DNA of 64,000 nt from Symbiodinium natans (GCA_905221605.1 CAJNDS010000135.1:90001-154000), one strand, 5' to 3'; positions 9,816-19,025 are shown, numbered from the stretch's first letter. Program-made: numbers and translations. Notes: generated by a model not told the origin, from the sequence alone.

Positions 9816-9933
9816 GTATAGTCCTCGTCGAAGTAGAAGTAGAAGCAGTGGTAGCAGCAGCTGCAGTTGCAGGAGAAGTAAGCGCAGGAGTCGTAGTCGC
9901 TGTCGTCGAAACAGTAGGAGCAGCAGTGGTCCT
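9816..9933 (+). CDS. RS-rich exon (SR-protein-like segment)
   Basis: Acceptor ACTTTTAG (9815). One frame reads YSPRRSRSRSSGSSS, then KRRSRSRCRRNSRSSSG, an arginine/serine dipeptide segment as in SR splicing factors. Another frame of the same DNA is Val/Ala/Glu-rich (9740-9949), so frame choice needs transcript data. No RRM is visible nearby. Confidence 0.45.
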
Positions 9934-10019
9934 AAACCCTAAACCCTAAACCCCAAACCCCAAACCCTAAACCCTAAACCCTAAACCCTAAACCCTCGAA
10001 GGTGAGCCCCCTTCGCCAG

Positions 10020-10595
10020 TCTGTTGGGCACTACAGCTCCTATGAGACCGACGGCGACGCAGCTTCGCGCCTTCAGAAAGCAGTTGCAGAGCTCAATCTG
10101 CAGGACAGCTGGGTTAATGGTTTAGGGTTTAGGGTTCAGGGTTTACGGTTTAGGGTTTAGGGTTTAGGGTTTGGGGTTTAGGGCTGCCAAAGCTTCAGTC
10201 TTGGCTAAGCACCCAGATCTTCCAATACCCTTGAACTCAGGAATAGATCCCTAATTTATTCTGAGAATTAGTATTATACCCTTTAATTCAGGAATAGATC
10301 CCTAATTTACTGAGTCTTGGTATTATGAACTAGGGCACATTCCTTAATAAAGGGTTTTTTGGAGGATCTGGACAGGACCTTCGGATGTTTTGTATTGTCC
10401 TATCTGGGGTTGAAGAGGATCTTATACTAGAATATTCTTGAAGGGCTTCGGGTTTAGGGTTTAGGGTTTTGGGTTTAAAGTTTAGGGCTTAGGGTTTAAA
10501 ATATTTTCCAGAGGGTTGCAGAAAGTCGACTCACCAAGGGCTGCATTCCCACGCCACCCTTGGTGGTTCATGGGAAGTTAGACGAAGGCTTACAA
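10020..10595 (+). CDS. Two-exon phase-consistent fragment
   Basis: Exon 10020-10119 reads SVGHYSSYETDGDAA and QKAVAELNLQDSWVN, ending at GTTTAGGG. Exon 10522-10595 (acceptor GGTTGCAG) reads SRLTKGCIPTPPLVV, ending at GTAGGA. The junction codon is GAA. The intron holds two imperfect copies of an AATAGATCCCTAATTTA motif. Confidence 0.6.
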
Positions 10596-10682
10596 GTAGG
10601 ACAGCTGAAGTTATATTTATATCAAATCTAAAATATGAGTATGTGTATATACATATGTACATATACATATGTATTTTTCCAG

Positions 10683-10957
10683 AAAACTTCGTGGATGTAC
10701 TTTATAACTTTACTTCCGACTACTCATCGACCCTTCAAGCTTCCGGAGATGGGATCAATAGTAAACCAACTTCAGCTTTGAGCCAGAAAGATGTCTGCTT
10801 TCTGTCAGGCTACTGGGGAAAGAACATAGCAACTCAGAAAGCTCTTGCAACTCTAAGCCGTGCAGTGGAGGACGCCACAGTCAACTGCACTGCTTTCTCT
10901 ACCGGAACCGCCGTGGAGAGAAAGTACGACCTGATTCTCTGGTGCCGTGGCCTTTGA
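10683..10957 (+). CDS. Long exon or C-terminal exon
   Basis: Acceptor GTATTTTTCCAG after an ATATGTACATAT palindromic stretch. One frame is open 90 codons (NFVDVLYNFTSDYSS) to TGA 10955-10957. The frame in phase with exon 10522-10595 reads KTSWMYFITLLPTTH and stops sooner. Frame unresolved. Confidence 0.5.
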
Positions 10958-11126
10958 ATGTACGACTCTTTCAGTGGATCTGCTGAGACGTAGCAAGATG
11001 TGGCGCATGCAGCTAGGCACATGTCGAGTCCATCGGATCTAACTACCTACGGAATCTAGGGGTTTATAACACTCACTTTGGGTTTAAGGCTTAACTACAG
11101 GATGAATGACCCCCCCCTCCCCCCAG

Positions 11127-11215
11127 CCCTCCGCCAGCTGCTAAGGTGCCACAGCCTCTACGGCTTGGACCGGAAAGTTCCCACGCTTCTCCACTCCCTG
11201 ATGCTCGGACTTTCC
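11127..11215 (+). CDS. Exon-like island after a C tract
   Basis: A C-rich tract ending CCCCAG (11126). LRQLLRCHSLYGLDR then KVPTLLHSLMLGLSL, before CCCTAAA units. Confidence 0.55.
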
Positions 11216-11353
11216 CTAAACCCTTATCCCTAAACCCTAAACTCTAAATCCTAAATTCAAACCCGAACCCTAAACCCTAGGGTCTTAGCCCTAGAAAGAT
11301 CAACATCAGTGTAGCGTTGGCGATAATCCCCCCATCAGGGCCAATCAGTTTAG

Positions 11354-11638
11354 GAACGTACTCATCCGGGATGCGGCCATGCAGGAGATCTGTTGCTTAT
11401 TGGTAGCTGCCAATTCCGTGTGTGCATTGTCCTGGAAATTGGCCTTGAGATTATCATCTTGGTAGCCCAGTGGTACCCTTTACCCTTTTTTTGGTTCTGG
11501 GTTCCCTTATAAACTAACCAACCCAAAAAAGGTGCCCTTATTATGATATGGTTGCTGGGCTACTAAGCTTTTCATGTCGCCGGACGCGCCCTTTCCCATG
11601 CCGGGCGCTAGTGCGGCGATCTGGGCCCTCCAACTACA
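11354..11638 (+). CDS. Two exons split by a hairpin element
   Basis: Exon 11354-11461 (acceptor CAGTTTAG) is 36 codons in phase 0, ending VLEIGLEIIIL. Exon 11568-11638 continues LFMSPDAPFPMPGAS and ends CA|GTGGCA. The 106-nt gap is exactly one family C hairpin, donor GTAGCC and acceptor CTACTAAG at its ends. Confidence 0.6.
11462..11567 (+). mobile_element. Family C hairpin acting as an intron
   Basis: Terminal inverted repeat GTAGCCCAGTGGTA against ATGGTTGCTGGGCTAC. Relatives at 34440-34631, 41593-41697 and 46305-46416, and half copies at 27576 and 27667. Starts GT, ends AG. Confidence 0.7.
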
Positions 11639-11640
11639 GT

Positions 11641-11705
11641 GGCATATATATATATATATATGCATATAATATATATATATATACATAAATATCTAATATA
11701 ATTGA

Positions 11706-11745
<40 letters not shown>
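11641..11745. repeat. AT dinucleotide microsatellite
   Basis: Two (AT)n blocks with a short interruption, directly after an exon donor. Confidence 0.9.
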
Positions 11746-11747
<2 letters not shown>

Positions 11748-12545
11748 AAGGGAATATTCAACAATACTTTTTTCACATAGGCTTCCAAGGGGTGTAGTTA
11801 TAGGTAAAAGGTCCAGCTACAGCCCGAGGATGTCTTTAGCGCCTGGGGGTTGCTGCGCCGTCGTCCTGCGACGCGAGAAGCTGGAGCCAGCGAAGCGCTG
11901 GTTTAAACCCTAAGCCGTTAACCCTAAACCCCTAACCCCCAAACCCTAAACCCTAAACCCTAAGCCCTAAGCCCTAAACCCTAAACCCTAAACCCTACCC
12001 ATTTAGGGGCTGTAGGGGCTTCGGCTTAGGAAGTCAGTGCGGAAACTTGGTTTGAGGGTGTTTAATTCGGTTTTTGGGTTCCAAGATGTTCCGGGCAGAG
12101 GGTTTTGTCAGTCTTTGGTTGGAAGTTTTCATGTGGGAGGGTTGAAAGGTTTTGGGAGTTGAAGGGCGTAAATTGGGATGATCCCCCCTTATATTCACAG
12201 TCCTTAATCGGGATGAGAATCGTAAATACTGCAATCTCTATTAAACCCTAAACCCTAAACCCTAAACCCTAAACCCTAAACCCTAAGTATAAGGGGGGAG
12301 CATCCCCAGGGTGTAAATGTTGTCGAATCACGTTTAGCTTCCAGTCTGATGATGGTTTGCCTGGCTTCCAGCGTTCAAGACTTTGAGTCGTTGAAACCAA
12401 CATTGAGGCCAACACAGGAAGCATGTGAAGAAGCCAGCTGTCTTATGCACAGGAGTCAACCCTGACTCAGTCACCTTGTACCGAACCTCGGGGAGACCCT
12501 GGTTTAGAGCACGGCCCCCGACCCCCCCCCCCCCCCCCGCCATTC

Positions 12546-12675
12546 CGCCCCTAAACCTTAAATCCTAAACCCTAAACTCCTAAATTCTAAACCCTAAACC
12601 CTAAACCCTAAAGCCTAAACCCTAAACCCTAAACCCTAAACCCTAAACCCTAAACCCTAAACCTTAAACCCTAAA
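12546..12675 (-). repeat. CCCTAAA array after a 20-C run
   Basis: A poly-C run (12518-12538) precedes degenerate then regular CCCTAAA units. Confidence 0.9.
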
Positions 12676-12689
12676 CCCCTACACCGCAG

Positions 12690-12747
12690 GAGCCTCTTCT
12701 TCAAGAGCTTCGGCGATGCGGTGTGGACGCCACTGAACTGAATGCTG
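12690..12747 (+). CDS. Exon-like island
   Basis: Acceptor ACACCGCAG (12689). EPLLQELRRCGVDAT in phase 0 to donor GTGGGA at 12748. Confidence 0.5.
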
Positions 12748-12867
12748 GTGGGAGGCGTCCATCGCTTTGCCGGACGCCTTGACCAAGCCCCAGGATGCGC
12801 TTTGTAAGGGCCCTAGGGTTTTGTCAAGAATTAGCGAAAAAATGGGAAAAACGATCAATTTGCATGG

Positions 12868-12997
12868 ACCTTTGGGGATATAGTGGTTTCCGAATTTGGG
12901 GGGGTGCCTTATTGGGGTCTTTATTTCAAGGGAATCCTACTATTTGGAGTCCATTTAAGGGGTCCCGCGGTTGTCGCAACCCCCCTCCCATTTCTAG
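12868..12997 (+). mobile_element. Family E hairpin copy
   Basis: GTGGTTTCCGAATTTGGGG to CCCCCCTCCCATTTCTAG. Open frames lie on both sides (FCQELAKKWEKRSIC upstream, FLELRGLG downstream) and GT/AG sit near its ends. Confidence 0.5.
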
Positions 12998-13172
12998 GAT
13001 TTTTGGAGTTGAGGGGTTTAGGGTTGGTTGTTTAGAGGGTTGATGAGGGTTTAGGATCCAGAGTTCATCGAAACCCTGTAGATCCCTTTGAGGGATTGGT
13101 TGGGTTTTCGGCTGCTATGCGGGCGTGAGCTCTCCGATGAGAGAGAGAGAGAGAGACCCTCAAGCCCGGCAG

Positions 13173-13247
13173 AAGAAGAACAAGAATAAGAAGAAGAAGG
13201 AGAAGATCACGAGGAGAGGGAGAGAGATACTTTTCTGCCGAACCCAC
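13173..13247 (+). CDS. Lysine-rich exon-like island
   Basis: After CCCGGCAG the frame reads KKNKNKKKKEKITRR to a TAA. Another + frame is arginine-rich, and the minus strand is open over 13065-13523, so strand and frame are uncertain. Confidence 0.35.
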
Positions 13248-13559
13248 TAAAAGCCTGCAACCGCAACAGCCGTTTACTAAAACACAACTCTGCGTTATTG
13301 CAACAGAGACCAAGAATCGGACCACATATGTTCGAGAGCAAAGCCAAGTCGCTTTCAAGTCTGTTTTTCGTAGTGGTAGAGCTAGCAGCCTTCTAACCTT
13401 TCTGGTGGGCACTACAGCCCATACACCTTGCAACCCACATCCCTCGACTCCTACGTTTCCTGCCTGTCCCATCCGCTCTTTGCCAGTTTGATGCTCTTCA
13501 ATTTGTCTGTTACATTCTTGCAACTAGAGGTTTTAAGCCCTTTGATCCTAACCCTATGC

Positions 13560-13840
13560 CATGCCCCGGCACCGAAAGCCCCCAACCCTCGCGGATTGTG
13601 ATGGCACACTTCAGGGCCTTTGTGTATACTTCACCAAACCCTAGCACCCCCTGTGAGGACATGCAGAGTATTGCCAGGGTTCTACATGGAGCCGACACCG
13701 AGAAAGCCGGCCGCTTCGTTGCTGCGTCTGCGGAGATGGGCCATTCCTTCCCTATCCCCACAGGCTCCGTCAACATGTCCGTAAAACCCCTTTCCCCCCT
13801 CAGCTCATGCACGCAATATATGCTAAAAGCTCTGTGGCCT
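13560..13840 (+). CDS. Possible long exon
   Basis: Open + frame with MAHFRAFVYTSPNPS and ARVLHGADTEKAGRF. The opposite strand is also open (13510-13812). The + frame is preferred for G/C-ending codons and agreement with the neighbours. Confidence 0.4.
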
Positions 13841-13904
13841 TGCCCCTCTCCCTTGGCATACAGACGCCTAAACTTTAAACCCTAAACCCTAAACCCTCAA
13901 GCAG

Positions 13905-13950
13905 CTCCAGATCTCAGCATGAGGAAGGTCTGTCGAAGCCCCGCACCCCT
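13905..13950 (+). CDS. Small exon-like island
   Basis: CCCTCAAGCAG acceptor, then SRSQHEEGLSKPRTP, donor GTACCC at 13951. Confidence 0.45.
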
Positions 13951-14351
13951 GTACCCATAAAACCCGAAGCCCCAAACCCTAAAACTAAACCCTAAACCCT
14001 AAACCCTCCCCAACACCCCACACAACTAGAATACCCTGATCCCTTAACACTAACCGTCGCTGACCCCAAGCGTCCATGTACCCAAATAGGAAATACTTGG
14101 GCCTCAAAGTACTTCCTATATAAGGACTCATGGCCCCTTAAGGTAATACCCGTCCCCCCCAAACAAAAAACAAAACACAAATAACAATATTACCGGAAAA
14201 GAATATTCTTCCTTATACGGGCAATATAGGGATTATTCCCTTTTATTCGTCTAGGGTTCTTAAGCAAATAGCTGTAAACCCGAAGCCATTCCCCTAAACC
14301 CTAAACCCTAAACCCTAAACCCTAAACCCTGAACCCCTAAACGTTGCGCAG

Positions 14352-14630
14352 GAATGTTGATCCTGAAGACGCCGCTTGCTTGGCCAGGGGAGGAGGCGCA
14401 GACGGGGCGCCCTGGAACCTCCCAATGTGGTGGGGGGTTTGGGGGGGTTTGGGGGTTTAGGGGACGGGTTGAAAGACATTTGAGCCCGAAACCCTAAACC
14501 CTAGGCCCTGAACCCTAAACCAGTTGTGTCTCGGTTTCGTTGCCTGGGCTGGAATGGACGTGTCAGTTCGGATACCACAAAGGCGGACTTTCAAAGTTGG
14601 CTTCGGGCCGAGGCTCCAGAGAGCTATAGG
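14352..14630 (+). CDS. Two exons around a G...C foldback intron
   Basis: Exon 14352-14436 reads NVDPEDAACLARGGG and GAPWNLPMWW. Exon 14524-14630 reads LCLGFVAWAGMDVSV in phase 0. The 87-nt intron 14437-14523 starts GTTTGGGG and ends CCCTAAACCAG. A second frame of exon 2 (GLEWTCQFGYHKGGL) is also protein-like. Confidence 0.55.
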
Positions 14631-14688
14631 GTTTAGGGTTTAGGGTTTAGGGTTTAGGGTTTAGGGTTTAGGGTTTAGGGTTTAGGGT
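14630..14688 (+). repeat. TTTAGGG array at an intron 5' end
   Basis: Eight perfect units directly after an exon-like island; paired with the CCCTAAA array 14755-14826 in the same intron. Confidence 0.95.
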
Positions 14689-14754
14689 GGAGGCTGTGTT
14701 GGTTGGGTTTAGGGTTGAGGGTTGTGGGGTTTAGATTTCGAGGTCCGGAGAGAA

Positions 14755-14826
14755 CCCTAAACCCTAAACCCTAAACCGTAAACCCTAAACCCTAAACCCT
14801 AAACCCTAAACCCTAAACCCTAACCC
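14755..14826 (-). repeat. CCCTAAA array at an intron 3' end
   Basis: Ten units, then CCCCTGCTGTGCAG and the next exon. Confidence 0.95.
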
Positions 14827-14837
14827 CTGCTGTGCAG

Positions 14838-14991
14838 GTGATGTGGACCTCTTCTCCATTGCGCAGTTTGACGGTGGCTTGGGCTCGGATGTACAGGGAA
14901 ACCGGAAGGATGTAGACCTGAGTCTCCACCCTTTTTTCAACGCGAAAGCTGCGTCAGTTGGCAGCCGTCAGCACCGACACTACTCAAAGTG
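14838..14991 (+). CDS. Exon with consensus acceptor and donor
   Basis: Acceptor CTGCTGTGCAG (14837), donor GTACGT (14992). DVDLFSIAQFDGGLG, then RKDVDLSLHPFFNAK. The stretch CTGAGTCTCCACCC recurs at about 15018 in the next island. A short exon at 15134 (acceptor GTTCCTAACAG, EQENEVLDPPA then stop) may follow. Confidence 0.6.
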
Positions 14992-15582
14992 GTACGTACT
15001 GGAAAGAAAAATAAGCAGCCTGAGTCTCCACCCTGAGCCCTGCAACTATCCTCCCTGGGTGTACCAGCCGTGAAGTATAAGGCTTGTTGAGGGTGGTGCT
15101 CACATTGTGCGGGTTCTTCTGCGTTCCTAACAGCGAACAAGAAAATGAGGTACTAGATCCCCCTGCGTAGAACAACTCTTTACGAAGAGACCTCATGGGG
15201 ACCCTACTCTAAAACCTGAACCCTAAAGCCTTAAACCCTAGACCCTTCAAAGAGCTCGTAAGGATACGGGCGTAGCGTACGTCGAATGGTTCCCTGGTTC
15301 GCGATGAGATGTGGATCTCCCGGTGAAGCGAAAGCAGCTCGCAGAATCGTTCAATGCTGCAATCCCCTTTCGAACCCGATAACCAAGCACTCAAGACTCT
15401 GAATTTTGGGAAGCCTCCTCGTCCCTGCGAGCCACAAGTACCCAGAGAGAACCCGGTAGGGTTTGAGTGTTTGTTTTTTTTCTTTTAGGGTTTAGGGTGA
15501 AGGGGAGAACTCAATAAACCCCTAGTGAAGGAGAAATAAGCCCTAATTAAACCCTATAAACCCGTCTAACTCCTTGATTTAG

Positions 15583-16160
15583 TCACCACGCCCAGGCCTG
15601 TGAAGGCCGCCGTGCTGGAGAGGAACATCTTTGGGATTTGTGCCGGCTTCGGCAGAATGTAGGATGCTAGCGCCTCCTTATAGCATTCTGCCGAAACGGC
15701 ATCAAATGCTACTTGTATGGCTCCTTGCCAAGAGGCATTCCGCAGTCTTCTTTGTGTTTTAATCCTAGCGCGTGGCATACGACGACAAGGACCGTCACAG
15801 GACGGCGTGCATGAGCTTGCTGTACGGGTTTAGCTCTGACTCCATCAGTTACCAGCTCCTGAGTAGTTAGTTCCTTTCAAGCCCAAGAGGAAAGCAACGA
15901 CACACTATTACAGCCAGGAAGAACTTGGACCAGCAAGGTCGAAATCGCGTAGAGCCGCGGTGAGAAGTTTTGCTGAAAATTTTTTACAGTTTACTACCAT
16001 TTGCTTAAGAACCCCAAAAAAATGTAGAATCATGTTCCCTATATTGTTCTCATAAGGAAGATTTTTTTTTTGGGGGGGGTTCTTCAGGAATTTGTAGTTT
16101 GAGATTTCGAGCTGACCAAGCCTGGGCATGCCAGCGGGTGCGCCCAAGGCTGGCTCAACT
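15583..16160 (+). CDS. Multi-exon phase-consistent fragment
   Basis: Exons 15583-15658 (PVKAAVLERNIFGIC), 15684-15744 (ILPKRHQMLLVWLLA), 15769-15862 (RVAYDDKDRHRTACM), 15914-15959 (RKNLDQQGRNRVEP) and 16098-about 16160 (LRFRADQAWACQRVR) stay in one frame. Proposed introns are 25, 24, 51 and 138 nt; the last starts GTGAGA and contains a family H hairpin. Product unknown. The 24- and 25-nt introns are the weakest part. Confidence 0.5.
15985..16097. mobile_element. Family H hairpin inside an intron
   Basis: GTTTACTACCATTTGCTTAA with TTCTTCAGGAATTTGTAG at the other end; the final TAG is the proposed acceptor. Relatives near 14200, 19975-20135 and 47555-47655. Confidence 0.6.
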
Positions 16161-16306
16161 TTTCAATATCCTCTCCCTAAGCCCTCAGCCCTTAAAACCC
16201 TAAACCCTTCACCCTTCACCCTTCAAACCCTAAACCCTAAGCCCTAAACCCTAGAGTGCTCCCAACATGATAAAGTACTTTGGTCTTATTTGTACACTTG
16301 CCCTAG

Positions 16307-16354
16307 GGTTATACACCCTTGGACGGCAAACTTCGTTCATCAGCGAAGGAAGCC
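16307..16354 (+). CDS. Small exon-like island
   Basis: Acceptor TTGCCCTAG (16306). GYTPLDGKLRSSAKEA then TAA. Confidence 0.45.
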
Positions 16355-16690
16355 TAACCCTAAACTAACCCTAAACCCGATATCTTAGGTTTCTTGGGAA
16401 CCCAGACCCCGGGTGAGCCCTGAGCGTTGGAGGATGTTTAGGGTTTCTGCCCGAAGGTTTTTTAGGGTTTAGGGTTTAGGGTTTATAGGGTTTAGGGGTA
16501 TAAGGTATTTGCAAGATCGGATCGTATTTCTTGTTGGCCCATTTTGCCCTTGCGTGGTTTAGGAATTTGGGTTTCCGTTGTAAACGTAACCAGCACCGAA
16601 AAGGGTATTGTACCCTTACTATACGAAGGCACATGGACCTCCAGGGAAAGGGCCAAACTAGAATAGAGTTCGGGGTTCAGTTTTTTTTTT

Positions 16691-16832
16691 CGTCGGTCCT
16701 CCTCCAACGCTCACGAGGCATTTACCCGGTAGACTTGAGGACAGAAAGCTTGCGAGGTCACGAGTGCGGCGCGTTCGGTCCGGTTCTCCTGGCATTCTCC
16801 TACCGAAGACTCCTAAGCTCTCAAGCCCCAGG
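16691..16832 (+). CDS. Exon-like island
   Basis: TTCAG plus a T10 run, then SVLLQRSRGIYPVDL and GHECGAFGPVLLAFS to CCCCAGG|GTTTAGGG. Confidence 0.5.
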
Positions 16833-17301
16833 GTTTAGGGTTTAGGGTTTAGGGTTTAGGGTTTAGGGTTTAGGGTACACCTGTATCCTCCTGACTTCCC
16901 CATGCCCTCCAATCCAAGAACCTCGGCTCGGAATCCTTGCTGTGAACAGTATTTCCCAATAGGGGGTTTCCTCATTACAAGGGAATCCTACTATTTGGGG
17001 ACTATACTAGGGGGTCCCCTATTTGCGTAACCCCCCCCCCCCTGTTATGAAGACTTCGTATCAAAGATTCCCAGCAGTCCTGGACTAGCACGGCCGGACT
17101 TCGGTTTTTGCCGGGGTGCAGGGTGCATGGGCCCTAAATACAAAACCCTAAACCGCTTTAGGGTTTAGGGTTTAGGGTGTAGGGTTTAGAATTTCGGGTT
17201 TAGGGTTGAGAAAGGGACACAAAAGAGGGGACCTCAAGCGACAGGGAGAGGGATCTGACCACGCCCCGGAACTCAGTACCCCTTGAAGTCAGGAAGGTTA
17301 G

Positions 17302-17434
17302 GGTTTAGGGTTTAGGGTTTAGGGTTTAGGGTTTAGGGTTTAGGGTTTAGGGTTTAGGGTTTAGGGTTTAGGGTTTAGGGTTTAGGGTTTAGGGTTTAGG
17401 GTTTAGGGTTTAGGGTTTAGGGTTTAGGGTTTAG
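17302..17434 (+). repeat. 19-unit GGTTTAG array between direct repeats
   Basis: Exactly 133 bp, 19 perfect heptamers, bounded by two identical 22-bp copies of CCCTTGAAGTCAGGAAGG plus TTAG (17280-17301 and 17435-17456). Confidence 0.95.
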
Positions 17435-17527
17435 CCCTTGAAGTCAGGAAGGTTAGCATCCTCATTGATTCAAGGCTAAGGAATGCTCCTTAATCAAGGA
17501 ATCTGCTTGGGTACCCCCAACCCGAAA

Positions 17528-17661
17528 GCCCTAAAGCCCTAAAGCCCTAAAGCCCTAAAGCCCTAAAGCCCTAAAGCCCTAAAGCCCGAAAGCCCGAAAG
17601 CCCTAAAGCCCTAAAGCCCTAAAGCCCTAAAGCCCTAAAGCCCTAAAGCCCTAAAGCCCTA
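17528..17661 (-). repeat. Octamer variant array GCCCTAAA
   Basis: About 16 units of an 8-bp variant with two GCCCGAAA members; the heptamer is absent inside. Confidence 0.95.
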
Positions 17662-17699
17662 AGCCCAAGAACAGGAAACCCTCAACCCTGGTTCTCAAG

Positions 17700-17788
17700 G
17701 ATCGAGCAGAAGTTGCAGGAGAAGATCGACAGTGCGGCTGCTGACTATGAACAGGCCAGACAGGGGCCTAGGACTTGCCGAATTCAGG
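17700..17788 (+). CDS. Coiled-coil-like exon
   Basis: IEQKLQEKIDSAADY then EQARQGPRTCRIQ, ending CAGG|GTTCAGGG. Charged, helix-prone; acceptor TTCTCAAG. Confidence 0.55.
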
Positions 17789-18031
17789 GTTCAGGGTTGA
17801 GGGTTTCGGGTTTAGGGTCTAGGGTTCAGGGTTTAGGGGTAAGGGGTTTAGGGGTAAGGGACTAGGGTTCAGGGTTTAGGTTTTAGAGGGCTAGGGTTGA
17901 GGGTTGAGCGTTTGTGGTATATAGGGTATGTAGGGTTCAGGGTTTCCGGTTTGGGCAAAAGCTGTAAAGAAGAGCGAGATTCAAGGTTTGTTTCAAGTGA
18001 GGGTCCTTTTTGGGCGCCCGTTTTGTTGTAG

Positions 18032-18182
18032 ATGTCTGAACTATGAGTTGCTCAGAGAGCGAATTCACCAAAACCCGTGTGTGTGTGTGTGGAACACGTG
18101 GAGATACATCACGCTTGCCCGAATCCCTACAAAATACGCATGCGCGGCCCCAAACCTTCTAACCCTTCTTCTTCAATTGGGG
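18032..18182 (+). CDS. Exon ending at a family E hairpin
   Basis: Acceptor TTTGTTGTAG (18031). CLNYELLRERIHQNP, later RYITLARIPTKYACA, open to donor GTTTACG at the hairpin start. Confidence 0.55.
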
Positions 18183-18295
18183 GTTTACGAAAATAGGGTA
18201 CCCTTAGTATATACCCCCCCCAAATAGTAGGATCCCCTTACGATGAGGACCCCAATAAGGTACCCCTATTTTCGAAAATCCCCACATTTCAAGAC
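18183..18295 (+). mobile_element. Family E hairpin
   Basis: GTTTACGAAAATAGGGTACC to CCTATTTTCGAAAATCCCC. Ends CATTTCAAG. Other copies near 7310, 12868, 16958, 40066, 42748 and 46420. Confidence 0.7.
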
Positions 18296-18349
18296 CCTAA
18301 ACCCTAAATCCGAAACCCCAAACCCTAAACCGAAAACCTATGCTCAAAG

Positions 18350-18403
18350 CTCCATGGCTGCTCGTTTCTTGGCGATGCCAGCAACATAGGAATCATGGAG
18401 TGA
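18350..18403 (+). CDS. Small exon-like island
   Basis: After GCTCAAAG the frame LHGCSFLGDASNIGI is open in the phase left by exon 18032-18182. Confidence 0.4.
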   Translation, partial: LHGCSFLGDASNIGIME

Positions 18404-18419
18404 TGAGCTGGAAGAATCA

Positions 18420-18605
18420 GGGGACTAAAGGAGGGACCCTTATAGGGCACCTTAGGTGTTATTTCTTGGTTATTTAGAGGCTACTTAGGTGTTTTTGAGA
18501 GTCTACAAGGTATGTATATATATATATATGGGCTATACAGGGGTTATATAGGGGAATAAGATGAAAGAGCCCCTCCTTCTACCCCGTAAAAAAATATGGC
18601 AGGAG
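18420..18605. mobile_element. Hairpin element, family G
   Basis: GGACTAAAGGAGGGACCC to GAGCCCCTCCTTCTACCCC with an internal (TA)n. A second copy lies at 51300-51475. Confidence 0.6.
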
Positions 18606-18755
18606 GGGATAGACAGGGAGTCCTGTTTTCACCACTGGTCGACCGGACAGGTCTGTTTGCTTGAAGTGATGCGATTTCACCCTGAACCCTCAACCCTAAA
18701 TCCCTAAACCCTAAACCCTAAACCCCAAACCCTAAACCCGAAACCCTTTCTTAAG

Positions 18756-18847
18756 GGGCATTGGGCCCTCCATGACCCGAAGGCGATCCATGGCATGGCC
18801 ACGGCCACAGACGCCCGGATCTTCAAGCCGCTGGCGCTGGAACAGCC
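18756..18847 (+). CDS. Exon-like island
   Basis: GHWALHDPKAIHGMA then TDARIFKPLALEQP in phase 0 from TTAAG to donor GTGTTTGGGG. CCCTAAA left, TTTAGGG right. Confidence 0.6.
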
Positions 18848-19025
18848 GTGTTTGGGGTTTGGGGTTCAGGGTTCAGGGTTTAGGGTTTAGGGTTTTAGGG
18901 TTTAGGGTTAACCCCTAACCCTAAACCCTTGAGGTTTAGACCGTTTGGGTGTAGGTAGGGCGAGCCATGAGCAACTTAACTCGGGGGGTTGGTGTCTCCG
19001 ATTAGGATTTCGGGTTCTAGTGCAG

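Noticed and set aside
13065-13523. 152-codon minus-strand ORF.
   Set aside because: Low-complexity leucine/arginine stretch opposite a GA/AAG microsatellite; the + strand is open too and agrees with neighbours.
15209-15394. Minus-strand ORF with RFCELLSLHREIHIS.
   Set aside because: Protein-like, but no minus-strand splice or start context was found and all supported neighbours are +; left unannotated rather than excluded for certain.
15769-15861. LLYGFSSDSISYQL resembles motif B of family A DNA polymerases (YGM...L..QL).
   Set aside because: Only one helix-length match, the upstream conserved lysine is not convincingly placed, and neighbouring in-phase exons show no polymerase motifs.
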